A model generated the notes under the pieces. The model ran no database searches. It was not told where the DNA came from and worked only from the letters and a program-made list of their open reading frames with translations. Positions 1 through 9,365 of a DNA stretch of 64,000 bases are shown here, one piece after another. The stretch's first letter is position 1. Each line of letters begins with the position of its first letter. The position numbers and the translations under genes are program-made. The stretch is taken from contig NZ_JAFRKB010000033.1 of NCBI RefSeq assembly GCF_017431965.1, positions 62,001-126,000 of the forward strand. The letters run 5' to 3'. This DNA is from Methanobrevibacter sp. GTDB taxonomy: Archaea; Methanobacteriota; Methanobacteria; Methanobacteriales; Methanobacteriaceae.

Positions 1-250
1 CCAGTTTAGGATTGATATTAATAATTGCTTTTGTAAAAGAGGATTTATAGTTATAACCAACACCGTATTCTAGAACTAAAACTGGAATTGCCAGAACTAA
101 AATAGCAATTAGATAGGGAATATAAAAAGCACCGCCCCCATTAGAATAAAGTATATATGGATATCTCCAAATATTGCCCAATCCAACAGAAGAACCTATC
201 ATTGCAAGAATAAATGAAATGTTACTTCCCCATTCGTTTTCTTTAGTCAT
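1..250 (-). CDS. Sodium-dependent transporter, SNF/NSS family (N-terminal part, cut by window edge)
   Basis: Only about 83 N-terminal residues are in the window; the gene continues beyond base 1. The visible part has the NSS-family TM1 signature (IGSSVGLGNIWRYPYILYSN), which in LeuT-type transporters lines the sodium and substrate site. It is closely similar in protein and DNA to the complete transporter at 18422-19909, so the two are paralogues. The start ATG is at 248-250, preceded by an AGAGGATAA ribosome site. Substrate cannot be told; the family imports amino acids or related compounds with sodium. Family assignment is firm, substrate unknown. Confidence 0.85.
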   Translation of the reverse strand, partial: MTKENEWGSNISFILAMIGSSVGLGNIWRYPYILYSNGGGAFYIPYLIAILVLAIPVLVLEYGVGYNYKSSFTKAIININPKL

Positions 251-753
251 ATTATCCTCTTAATTAAAATCAACACTCAATATTTTTTCAGTTTCTCAAT
301 CATATTATACTCATTCCATGATATGGCCATATCCATCAAAGTTATTCGACAGATGGACAACTATAACAATAACCCCTAGAATTAACAAACATAAATCCAA
401 TTTCAATATCTCATAAATGTTTAATTGATAAAATCTCATATAATAGTTAATATTCAGGTTATCTTAAAAAAGGACATGAAATATACATATAATAAGATTA
501 ACAATATTTCAATACTTATAAAAAATTAAATAGCCATAAATAAAGGCATATAAATACGATTACATGAATTACTCATCATACATCCACACATAGTTAAACA
601 CCCTTTTTCATGATTATTTTTTAAAATTTTATAACTATTGTTATAAAAAGTAGTCTGGTAGATATAAATTGAATAATCAAATATATAAACATTATGGTTT
701 TCAGCCATCCTAGAAAATTAAAATATTTCAAATGCCCATCATATTGAAATAAT
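251..753. other. Gene-free AT-rich stretch
   Basis: About 500 bases without a supportable gene. A 60-codon minus-strand reading frame at 526-708 has no recognisable content and poor ribosome-site spacing. The region probably contains the promoter of the transporter to its left, but no single TATA box stands out from the AT-rich background. Confidence 0.5.
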
Positions 754-910
754 TTAAAATAATCTTTGTTGCGTATCAATGAAACTTGTCTTAGAAACTT
801 CCATTACTACATCACTATCTTTAACATCACCAATCAATAGTGGTGAATCAAGATCATGCAATTTCTGATTCCTTTTCACCAACTTGATGTTACTGTTTGC
901 ATAAAATACT
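754..910 (-). pseudogene. Remnant of a DUF1848 gene (C-terminal fragment)
   Basis: Read on the minus strand, this piece encodes about 50 residues ending in SFIDTQQRLF and stop (TAA at 754-756). It matches the last 50 residues of the intact DUF1848 protein at 2878-3801 nearly line for line: shared segments include LVKRNQKLH, DSPLLIGDVKD and IDTQQ. The match breaks at the Cys-cluster: where the intact copy has CRYCYAN the remnant reads IVFYAN, and no DUF1848 sequence is visible further upstream. It is therefore the tail of a duplicated, otherwise deleted gene. Confidence 0.8.
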
Positions 911-1265
911 ATTGAAATTATCTACCTCAAATTCAAAACTTGTTCCTTCTCTTGCGAACAATCAATATGTAAAAGTATAAGAATTATCCATTACTTTTTG
1001 GAATTTGCATAGAAAACCAATCATTTCCATCTTCTAAAAAAATTGTTTGAAAACCAAAATAAGTTTATCAACTCATAGTTGATAAACTCTAAAAAAGGTG
1101 GAATACCTCAAAAAGGACATAATGTTGATGCAACCATACCAATGAGATAAGAAGCAATGCAGTTTCATCAATTAACTACTAAATTATCATTTCATAGTAT
1201 ATAACGCATGATAAATTGTAGCTGTTTTTGAAAAGTATTGTCAATCAGAAATACTTTAGAAAGAA
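911..1265. other. Decayed non-coding stretch with a 12-bp inverted repeat
   Basis: No open gene. Short minus-strand stretches look like broken coding sequence (for example GNDWFSMQIPKSNG ending in a stop near 990), but I cannot name a parent family. A perfect inverted repeat, AGTTTATCAACT-cat-AGTTGATAAACT, lies at 1062-1088. With the DUF1848 remnant next door, the whole 0.75-1.27 kb interval looks like gene debris. Confidence 0.5.
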
Positions 1266-2546
1266 TTATCTCAATGTACCAATTGGAATTACCATTACTC
1301 CATCTTTTCGAACTTTTGCAATTGGACCACCAGTTACAACAGCTAAAAAGCTAGGTTCTGGAATATGCGTATCTCCATCAGCAATTTTTTGCTTGATCAA
1401 TTTATCTATTTTTAATAAAGATTGTGCACCCTCATCAATCCTTTTATCTCCTAATTTAAACTCGATTAATCCATAACGCCCATCAGCAATTTGCAAAACA
1501 CAATCCACTTCCAAGGTACCGTCATTATAATATAATACTTTTCCACCCAATGGTGCTGAATATACCTTTAAATCCCTGATACATAATGTTTCAAAAATGA
1601 ATCCGAAAGTTTCTAAATCATAGACCAACATTTCAGGAGTTACATTAAGTCCTGCAACTGCAATTGATGGGTCTATAAATTCTTTTTTTTCTGATTTTCT
1701 CATTTTTTGCTTTGACCGAATATTGGGAGCCCATGCTGGAACATTGTCAATGACAAAAAGATTTTTTAAAACGGAAATATATGAATAAAATGTAGGTTCA
1801 GAAATTTTGCCGTAATTCTCCTCAATATCCGCCATTATTTTAGTATTATTGACCAATGTTGAAATGTTACGTGAATAAGATCTAAGAATTGCTTCAAATA
1901 CTTTTGAATCACGTTTAACACCATCAATATTATAAGTGTCATCACGACAGATGTTATCAAAATATGAAGAAGCCACGATTAACTGTTTTTGTTTATCTTC
2001 AATATTCAATGTTTCAGGCCAACCTCCGCGAGAAGCTAAAAAAGTTAAATCCCTTAAAGACAAATCCGAAGTAATTCCATTAATTTTAACATCTTTATCA
2101 TTAAATAAGTCAATTAATGAAATCTTACCATTGGAATCGCCGCTTTCATATAAGCTCATAGGCCTCATCATCAACCTGTGGATTCTTCCAACACCTTTAT
2201 GATTTATTTTAGAATTATCAACAATTGTAGAACCAGTTAAAATGTACAAACCATAACCATCTGTTTTATCAACGGAATATCTAACTGCATCCCACAATTG
2301 GGGAGCCATCTGCCATTCATCAATCAATAACGGTTTTGCCCCTTCCAATAATAACAATGGATCTACATCTGCCAGTTCAATATATGATTTGCCCAATGCA
2401 GGATGTTGCAATTCAATTAATGTTTTAGCAAACTGAGTAGCAGTAGTTGTTTTACCACACCATTTCGGTCCAACTATTAAAACAGCCCCCATACATTCAA
2501 GTATATTCTTTAATTCTTCATCCACATACCTTTTAATATATTCCAC
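1266..2546 (-). CDS. AAA-family ATP-binding protein with C-terminal DUF4143
   Basis: A 426-residue protein of the AAA_14/DUF4143 type. The Walker A loop (GPKWCGKTTTATQFA) is near residue 27 and a Walker B-like strand (LLIDEWQMAP) near residue 92. The C-terminal third (IEFKLGDKRIDEGAQSLLKI) has the look of a PD-(D/E)xK-like fold seen in DUF4143 proteins. Members are common, multicopy and of unknown function in methanogens and gut bacteria; roles in DNA binding or defence have been suggested without proof. The gene stands alone, and its upstream region carries six 23-bp tandem repeats. Family firm, role unknown. Confidence 0.85.
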   Translation of the reverse strand: MEYIKRYVDEELKNILECMGAVLIVGPKWCGKTTTATQFAKTLIELQHPALGKSYIELADVDPLLLLEGAKPLLIDEWQMAPQLWDAVRYSVDKTDGYGLYILTGSTIVDNSKINHKGVGRIHRLMMRPMSLYESGDSNGKISLIDLFNDKDVKINGITSDLSLRDLTFLASRGGWPETLNIEDKQKQLIVASSYFDNICRDDTYNIDGVKRDSKVFEAILRSYSRNISTLVNNTKIMADIEENYGKISEPTFYSYISVLKNLFVIDNVPAWAPNIRSKQKMRKSEKKEFIDPSIAVAGLNVTPEMLVYDLETFGFIFETLCIRDLKVYSAPLGGKVLYYNDGTLEVDCVLQIADGRYGLIEFKLGDKRIDEGAQSLLKIDKLIKQKIADGDTHIPEPSFLAVVTGGPIAKVRKDGVMVIPIGTLR

Positions 2547-2559
2547 ATTACCACCAATT

Positions 2560-2697
2560 AAGTGATTATACTAATTATATTTAAGTGATTATACTAATTA
2601 TATTTAAGTGATTATACTAATTATATTTAAGTGATTATACTAATTATATTTAAGTGATTATACTAATTATATTTAAGTAATTATACTAATTTTATTT
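2560..2697. repeat. Six tandem copies of a 23-bp AT-rich unit
   Basis: The unit AAGTGATTATACTAATTATA + TTT is repeated six times head to tail with no spacer. Copies 1-5 are identical by eye; copy 6 has two changes (GTAATT and AATTTT) and a broken seventh starts AAGTAGCATAT. The array begins only 14 bases upstream of the ATPase start codon, so it lies in the promoter/5' leader of that gene. Absence of spacers excludes CRISPR. An operator for autoregulation or an iteron-like binding site are both possible; neither is shown. Confidence 0.95.
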
Positions 2698-2877
2698 AAG
2701 TAGCATATCGAGTCAAAATTAATTAAAAATTTAACCTTACCCACATATACATATCATGGATTTTAAACTATTTAAAATTAGTTAATTTAATAATAAAAAA
2801 CTAGAATGAAGTAAAAACAATATTCAAGAATTAAAACAATTTATAATGTGAAAACAATAGTTTTATTGACTAAAAAA
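2698..2877. other. AT-rich intergenic, nothing recognised
   Basis: Between the repeat array and the end of the DUF1848 gene. It is A/T-rich with no coding potential and no hairpin I would call a terminator. It may hold the promoter of the ATPase gene if transcription starts upstream of the tandem repeats. Confidence 0.4.
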
Positions 2878-3801
2878 TTAAATCAAAGTTTGTTGTGTAT
2901 CAATATAACTTGGCTCAACAATTTCTTTTACACCTTCGCCGTCTTTAACATCACCAATTAAAAGTGGCGAATCAGGATTGTGCAACTTTTGATTTCTTTT
3001 AACAAGATTTGTCGAATAATTTGCATAGCAATACCTGCATCCATGCATGCAAGTGTTATATGCTCCAATATCCCTTCCAAATATGCAGTCGCATTCGCGA
3101 ATCCTATATTTTCCTTTAGGAATCTTTAAATTATTTCCGATGGCATTTTCAATTACTCTTTGAGTCATGCACCCACTTGAGTCAAATCCAAATTGGTCAA
3201 GCAAAGTTCCTTCAACACATGTTTTCATTTGAATATCATATCTTTTAGCTATTTTTGAGAAATTTTCACCAATCACTAATTGTTCAGACTTTGTTACCTC
3301 ATTTGCCTCCAGAAAATTTCTCAATACCTTCTGATATAAATCAATGAAGCTTATTGTACAGTCATTGGTATAATCTGCAAGCTCTGATGCCATATGCTCA
3401 AACATATCAATATGAAAATCAAGGGAGTATTTTTCAGTGATGAAAATCGGATCATATCTCCATGAAATTTTATTTATTCCCAAATGTTCAGATAGCTCCT
3501 TAAAAGATTTTATGACCTTCTTGAAATCAGGAACATTAACTTCAATATCTTTGTCATATGGAGTGATTGTTACAAACCAGAACTGATTGAAGTCATCCAA
3601 TTTTTCAATTTTTTTAAGCAACGGTTTCGGATTTTTCGTACAAAAACACAGACAATCAATGATTTTCGAATCCAAAGGATATCTGTAGATATCATCATTA
3701 TACGGATTTCTGGTGCAGACAAAACCTTCGTCAACTCTATTCAAAAACCATTTGTGAAAAAAAGCGGGAATATCGGTTCTTGAACCTGTATTAATAATCA
3801 T
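2878..3801 (-). CDS. DUF1848 domain protein, predicted Fe-S/radical-SAM-like
   Basis: A 307-residue member of DUF1848. The N-terminus (INTGSRTDIPAFFHKWFLNR) and mid-segment (FCTKNPKPLLKKIEKL, WFVTITPYDKDIE) are family hallmarks. A C-terminal cysteine cluster (CDCIFGRDIGAYNTCMHGCRYCYAN) suggests an iron-sulfur site; the CxxGCxYC layout recalls radical SAM proteins although it is at the C-terminus. The reaction is unknown. It sits 24 bases downstream of the thiolase gene on the same strand, where other methanogens often have the DUF35 partner of thiolase. A decayed copy of its 3' end is at 754-910. Confidence 0.8.
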   Translation of the reverse strand: MIINTGSRTDIPAFFHKWFLNRVDEGFVCTRNPYNDDIYRYPLDSKIIDCLCFCTKNPKPLLKKIEKLDDFNQFWFVTITPYDKDIEVNVPDFKKVIKSFKELSEHLGINKISWRYDPIFITEKYSLDFHIDMFEHMASELADYTNDCTISFIDLYQKVLRNFLEANEVTKSEQLVIGENFSKIAKRYDIQMKTCVEGTLLDQFGFDSSGCMTQRVIENAIGNNLKIPKGKYRIRECDCIFGRDIGAYNTCMHGCRYCYANYSTNLVKRNQKLHNPDSPLLIGDVKDGEGVKEIVEPSYIDTQQTLI

Positions 3802-3825
3802 AAAAAAAAGAAAAATAAAAGAGAT

Positions 3826-4995
<1,170 letters not shown>

Positions 4996-6033
4996 TTACA
5001 TTTTAATTTTGCCTTTGAATTTAGCATAAACAGCATAATCAACATAAGTCTTATCATCGATTATATCCTGTGTTTTTGGAGCTAATTCTCTTCTCTCAAC
5101 AATTTCATCTTTTACAGTGATTGTGAATCCATCACTTCCTGCGCCTGATCCATATGAAATAACAAATATATTATCTCCAGGTTCTGCAACATCTAAAATA
5201 TTAGATAATGCTAAAGGCACTGCTCCAGAATAGGTATTTCCAATATTTGGAGTTAAGAGACCTTGTTTTATTTGTTCTGAAGTGAAACCTAATTTTTTAC
5301 CTGCCCTTAAGTAAAATTTACCGTTAGGTTGATGGAAACAAGCATAATCATAATCTTCAGGTTTTGAGTCAGTTTCGTCAAATAACATTTTAGCTGCACT
5401 TAAAACATGCTTAAAGTAAGCTGGCTCTCCTGTAAACCTACCACCATGGGACGGATAGTTTTGACCTTCTCTTCTGTAGAAATCAGGAGTATCAGTTGTA
5501 AAACTGCAAGTATGATTAATATCAGCTATAGTATTTTCGCTACCTATAATATAAGCTGCTCCTCCAGCGGATGCAGTATATTCTAAAGCATCACCCGGCG
5601 CACCTTGAGAAGTGTCAGCACCAATAGCCAATGCATATTCTACCATTCCAGACTGTACAAGACCCATAGACATTTGAATGCCAGCAGTTCCTGCTTTACA
5701 AGCGAATTCCAAATCAGCAGCAGTTAATTTTGGAGTTGCACAAACAGCTTCAGCAACAATGGAAGCGGTTGGCTTTACTGCATAAGGATGTGATTCAGAA
5801 CCAACATAAACAGCACCAATCTTACTTGGATCAATCTGAGCTCTTGCTAGAGCATATCTAGCAGCGGTTACTGCAATAGTTGCAGTATCTTCATCAGCAG
5901 AAGGAACGGATTTTTCATTAACGACCAATCCATTTGACAAAGCTACAGGGTCATCACCCCATACTTTTGCAATTTCTTCTACCTTAATCCTATATGAGGG
6001 TACATGTGCCCCATATCCTACTATTCCTACCAT
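4996..6033 (-). CDS. Hydroxymethylglutaryl-CoA synthase
   Basis: A 345-residue archaeal HMG-CoA synthase that condenses acetyl-CoA and acetoacetyl-CoA in the mevalonate pathway. Visible catalytic residues are E80 ([14 protein letters not shown]) and C112 ([11 protein letters not shown]); FHQPNGKF carries the conserved His. The start ATG at 6031-6033 has an AGGTGATTTA ribosome site. It is the first gene of the pair with thiolase. Archaeal HMGS is shorter than the eukaryotic form, and this length is normal for the archaeal type. Confidence 0.95.
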   Translation of the reverse strand: MVGIVGYGAHVPSYRIKVEEIAKVWGDDPVALSNGLVVNEKSVPSADEDTATIAVTAARYALARAQIDPSKIGAVYVGSESHPYAVKPTASIVAEAVCATPKLTAADLEFACKAGTAGIQMSMGLVQSGMVEYALAIGADTSQGAPGDALEYTASAGGAAYIIGSENTIADINHTCSFTTDTPDFYRREGQNYPSHGGRFTGEPAYFKHVLSAAKMLFDETDSKPEDYDYACFHQPNGKFYLRAGKKLGFTSEQIKQGLLTPNIGNTYSGAVPLALSNILDVAEPGDNIFVISYGSGAGSDGFTITVKDEIVERRELAPKTQDIIDDKTYVDYAVYAKFKGKIKM

Positions 6034-6177
6034 TAAATCACCTTAAATCAAAATATTTAAAGACATTAAAAATTAATTTAACTATTTATATTATAATTAT
6101 ATTATTATATATAATTAACTAAAAAATAGCTATTTTTTAAACAAAATAAGAATTTTAAAAAAAGATTTCATTCAAGA

Positions 6178-6251
6178 TGCAGTCGCCGGGATTCGAACCC
6201 GGGTTGTAGGCTTGGAAGGCCCAAGTAATAACCAGACTATACCACGACTGC
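6178..6251 (-). tRNA. tRNA-Gly (TCC)
   Basis: On the minus strand the acceptor stem is GCAGTCG/CGACTGC (seven perfect pairs) with discriminator A. The anticodon loop CTTCCAA is closed by TGGGC/GCCTA, giving anticodon TCC. The T arm is CCGGG-TTCGAAT-CCCGG. CCA is not encoded. It is eight bases downstream of the other glycine tRNA, probably cotranscribed. Confidence 0.95.
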
Positions 6252-6259
6252 ATAAAAAA

Positions 6260-6333
6260 TGCGGCGTCCGGGATTTGAACCCGGGTCTCTAACGTGGCAG
6301 GCTAGAGTCTTAACCAGGCTGGACTAACACCGC
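6260..6333 (-). tRNA. tRNA-Gly (GCC)
   Basis: The minus-strand acceptor stem GCGGTGT/ACGCCGC includes one T-G wobble. The anticodon stem CTAGC/GTTAG closes the loop CTGCCAC, anticodon GCC. The T arm is CCGGG-TTCAAAT-CCCGG. No CCA is encoded. Together with the TCC gene it covers all glycine codons by wobble. Confidence 0.95.
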
Positions 6334-6370
6334 ATAAAAACTAACAACAAATAAACTTATGTTTTAATAT

Positions 6371-6385
6371 TATATAAAACTTTCG
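6371..6385 (-). promoter_or_regulatory. BRE/TATA promoter of the tRNA-Gly pair
   Basis: On the minus strand CGAAAGTTTTATATA gives a purine-rich BRE followed by an archaeal TATA box. The box centre is about 40 bases upstream of the GCC tRNA 5' end, so initiation about 25 bases downstream would give a short leader. Seen by motif only. Confidence 0.6.
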
Positions 6386-6412
6386 ATTATTTGAAAGAAA
6401 ATATAAAAATGA

Positions 6413-7081
6413 TTAAATTTTTCGAGCTAATATACAAATCCAATCATTTTCCTCATTAATATAAGATTCAAAATCTTTAAAACCAGTTTTTTCTAAAGAT
6501 TCTTTTAAAACATCTTCGGAATATATTTTCATATCTAAAAGTTCCACCAAATCATCATATTTTTCCATCTCACCTTCTCTGTAGACTGCTTCATTACAGA
6601 AAAATACTAAACCTCCCTTTTTAAGAACTCGATTTACCTCTTTTAAATCATTGATAAAATCCGGCCAGAAATAAATTGTTTCAAATCCTGTTACAATATC
6701 AAATGTCCCATCATAAAATGGCATGTCTGAAACAGACCCTTTCAAAACATTTACAATTCCCCTGTCAATAACTTCCTTGTTGAGTTCCTTTGATTTTTCA
6801 ACACTGACTTCGGAATAGTCTATTCCGACAACACGTCCGTTTTGAGAAATTTGTGATGCGAAACGCTGTATGTTTCTTCCTCCTCCGCATCCGATATCAA
6901 GGATTTTGTCATCCTCTTTAATTTCAAAGTGACTTACTCCCCACTGAGCCATGCTTTCATGGGATTTGTTCATTCTGTCCAGTATCTGATGGCCCAGATC
7001 ACCGACGGGTTTTCTTGCATTTTTAATGAGTTCCTTGTCTTCAATATTGTGGCCTGTATTTACTTTGTTATCTTCGCTCAT
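6413..7081 (-). CDS. Class I SAM-dependent methyltransferase
   Basis: A 222-residue methyltransferase. The SAM-binding motif I is ILDIGCGGGRNIQRFA near residue 62, with the acidic end of strand 2 (VVGIDYSEVSVEKS) after it and a Methyltransf_11/25-like core (FDIVTGFETIYFWPDF). Substrate not recognisable; it resembles UbiE-like small-molecule methyltransferases. It begins nine bases after tgtA on the same strand and is probably cotranscribed with it, but nothing in its sequence ties it to tRNA. Confidence 0.85.
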   Translation of the reverse strand: MSEDNKVNTGHNIEDKELIKNARKPVGDLGHQILDRMNKSHESMAQWGVSHFEIKEDDKILDIGCGGGRNIQRFASQISQNGRVVGIDYSEVSVEKSKELNKEVIDRGIVNVLKGSVSDMPFYDGTFDIVTGFETIYFWPDFINDLKEVNRVLKKGGLVFFCNEAVYREGEMEKYDDLVELLDMKIYSEDVLKESLEKTGFKDFESYINEENDWICILARKI

Positions 7082-7089
7082 AATTCCAC

Positions 7090-9069
7090 CTATTTTTTCA
7101 TTCCCTTACGTGTTTTGATAGCCTGTCCTGTCTGGAACTGTTTGATTTCACATGCCCCAAGCAATGCCTTACCGTAGGCAAGCAGCTTATCCTCTTCATT
7201 TACTATCAAAACCTCATCCTTTGATCTGATATTATCATCACAGTCAACTACAAATTTACAGAACACACTTTTTCCATCAAGTGCAAATGGTTCTGAGTCC
7301 TTGTTTACTACAACCCTGTTTTCAGGATATGGCATTGCATTGTGAAGCCTTTTGGCACCTTCCTTTGAAAGTATGAGATATGAATCTGATGCCCTCATAT
7401 TCACAATCAGGACTTTTCCGTCGTAGATGTGTCTGATTTTTCCTGTCTTTTTACTTTTTTCAATGTTTATGTTTCCGCTAAACAGTGCATCTCCCGCACC
7501 AACGCCGAACTGATAATCTGCAATGGCCTTAATCTTTTTGATGTCATCCTTTTTATATCTTATTTCATCAGAGTCTATGCATTTGTTGTAAAGGCCAATT
7601 TCCAAATCCTTAATGATTCTTGAGTGGATTAACACCTGCTCATAATATTCGACGAACTCATTGATGAAATCCTCAACGAATTCTATGCTGTCAACATCAC
7701 GTGTTTTTGGTGCGTCATTCTGACTTAACGGATATACCTCATCAATTTCCAAAGGTATCAATCCGAACGGCACATCCAATACCATAAAATCGGTATTTTC
7801 CAAATCGATTTCTTGTTCTGCACCATAAATGTAGAATTCTCCAAGTTTTCCTGAAATGAATTTTGAGTAAGGCTTTCTTGTTGGAGGCAATAACACCAGG
7901 TCTCTTTTTTTGGGCATCTCACGTAATTTCTGCATGTGTCTCAGCACTTCCGGGCGGCACAGTGATTCAGGACCTGTGTAGAAAAACGCTGACTTTTTGC
8001 TTCTAGGGTCGTATTTTTCCATATCCATGGAGTAATTTCCAAGCTGTCTTACCGCTTCAAGAAGTGCAGGATGAGCTCTGCATCGCTCCTCTACAAGTTC
8101 CATGAGATTGCCGTCATAGATTGCCTGCCTAATCAATCTCAATTCTGCAAATGAAACATGCAAGTTGTGTTGAGCTATAAGGTCTCTTCTTTTCTCTTTA
8201 GGCATTGCCCTTAAATCATCGGGAGTGTATTTGGTACATACTTCACATGAACACGGCATTTCCTGAAGGTTTTCCAGTTTGAATGTTCCTCTTGTTGATA
8301 AAAGCCTGTCGTCTTCTGCATAAAGGATATATGCCGCTGAGTCAAACAGATCACATCCCATTGCAACGCACAGTGCGAATATCATTGGGTGGCCTGCACC
8401 CATCAGGTGGCGTGCGGTATCATCAGGAAGCTCCTTCATGGAGTTCATCACGACATCCACCAGATCTTTGTAGTGATATGATTCCATAAGAGGGACAACT
8501 GCACCTATAGGATATAAATCGGCATCAAGCTTTGACAGTTCACGGGCACATTCACGTCTCAAATCAAGAAATGTTGAACCCTGAACAACAGAATTCAGCA
8601 TCATTTCCATTTCCTGAGATTTTTTGTATTCAACAGCTTCCTTTGCTCTTTCCAAAGTGATTTTCAAATCGCTTTCAGCCTTTTCTCTTTCAACAAAGGG
8701 TGCTGTAGGAATATCCAAACTTGTTCCGATATCAGTCTTGATTAATTCCTGAAATTCAATAACTTCCTTATTTGTGATTTCAACATCACCGTAAACGGAA
8801 AGCTGGAAAGAACCGGAATCCGTCATTATCGGACCGTCAAAATGAATCAGTTCATGCAGACCTTTCTCGGCCGCTTCCTTTTTAAGTTCCTCATCCTTAT
8901 AAATCAGATACGCATTAGTAATGACGATGTCAGCACCGTACTTACCTACATCTATCGCCTGTTTACGTGGATGAATAACGGGCATCAACGCAGGAGTTTT
9001 AACGTCCCCATGCTTGGTTTTTAAAACACCTACACGCCCCATATTATCTTTAGCCTTAATTTCAAACAT
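7090..9069 (-). CDS. tgtA: Archaeosine tRNA-guanine transglycosylase
   Basis: A 659-residue ArcTGT that swaps guanine-15 in the tRNA D-loop for preQ0, the first tRNA step of archaeosine synthesis. The N-terminal TIM barrel starts FEIKAKDNMGRVGVLKTKHG; D84 lies in MTDSGSFQLSVYG, and zinc ligands are in CSCEVC plus a downstream His (QHNLH). The last roughly 80 residues (KVLIVNMRASDSYLILSKEG onward) look like the PUA RNA-binding domain. Full length for the archaeal two-part enzyme. Confidence 0.95.
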   Translation of the reverse strand: MFEIKAKDNMGRVGVLKTKHGDVKTPALMPVIHPRKQAIDVGKYGADIVITNAYLIYKDEELKKEAAEKGLHELIHFDGPIMTDSGSFQLSVYGDVEITNKEVIEFQELIKTDIGTSLDIPTAPFVEREKAESDLKITLERAKEAVEYKKSQEMEMMLNSVVQGSTFLDLRRECARELSKLDADLYPIGAVVPLMESYHYKDLVDVVMNSMKELPDDTARHLMGAGHPMIFALCVAMGCDLFDSAAYILYAEDDRLLSTRGTFKLENLQEMPCSCEVCTKYTPDDLRAMPKEKRRDLIAQHNLHVSFAELRLIRQAIYDGNLMELVEERCRAHPALLEAVRQLGNYSMDMEKYDPRSKKSAFFYTGPESLCRPEVLRHMQKLREMPKKRDLVLLPPTRKPYSKFISGKLGEFYIYGAEQEIDLENTDFMVLDVPFGLIPLEIDEVYPLSQNDAPKTRDVDSIEFVEDFINEFVEYYEQVLIHSRIIKDLEIGLYNKCIDSDEIRYKKDDIKKIKAIADYQFGVGAGDALFSGNINIEKSKKTGKIRHIYDGKVLIVNMRASDSYLILSKEGAKRLHNAMPYPENRVVVNKDSEPFALDGKSVFCKFVVDCDDNIRSKDEVLIVNEEDKLLAYGKALLGACEIKQFQTGQAIKTRKGMKK

Positions 9070-9309
9070 CTAACTACCTTATTACATTGATTCATGAACT
9101 AATTAACTGATAATTTCAATAAGAAAAATATTCAATAATTTAAAGTTCAGTTAAAGAAATAATCTCCACAAAAATCTGGAGTATTAATAATATCTAAATA
9201 AAGTTATAATTAGAAATTATATAAATTTTGCTCATTTAATAATTAAAAAGTTGAATTGACATATCAAAAAAAAGTTATAACATTAAATTGAAGTTTAATC
9301 ATGAAAAAA

Positions 9310-9352
9310 ATAATAAAAAAAAGGAAAAACGGAGGTTAAGTTGAACTTAACC
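9310..9352 (-). terminator. Hairpin plus T-tract terminator after the secreted repeat protein gene
   Basis: A perfect palindrome GGTTAAGTTgAACTTAACC at 9334-9352 is followed on the minus strand by CCGTTTTTCCTTTTTTTT. It lies 14 bases past the stop of the gene at 9366-10952. The shape is that of an intrinsic terminator; in archaea the T-run is probably the active part. Confidence 0.6.
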
Positions 9353-9365
9353 AGATTTTTTTAAA

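Noticed and set aside
526-708. 60-codon minus-strand reading frame with several cysteines
   Set aside because: No recognisable family, ribosome-site-like bases only two bases from the ATG, composition like the surrounding AT-rich spacer and adjacent to gene debris.
2560-2697. Possible CRISPR array
   Set aside because: Repeats are contiguous with no unique spacers and units are 23 bp; no cas genes adjacent.
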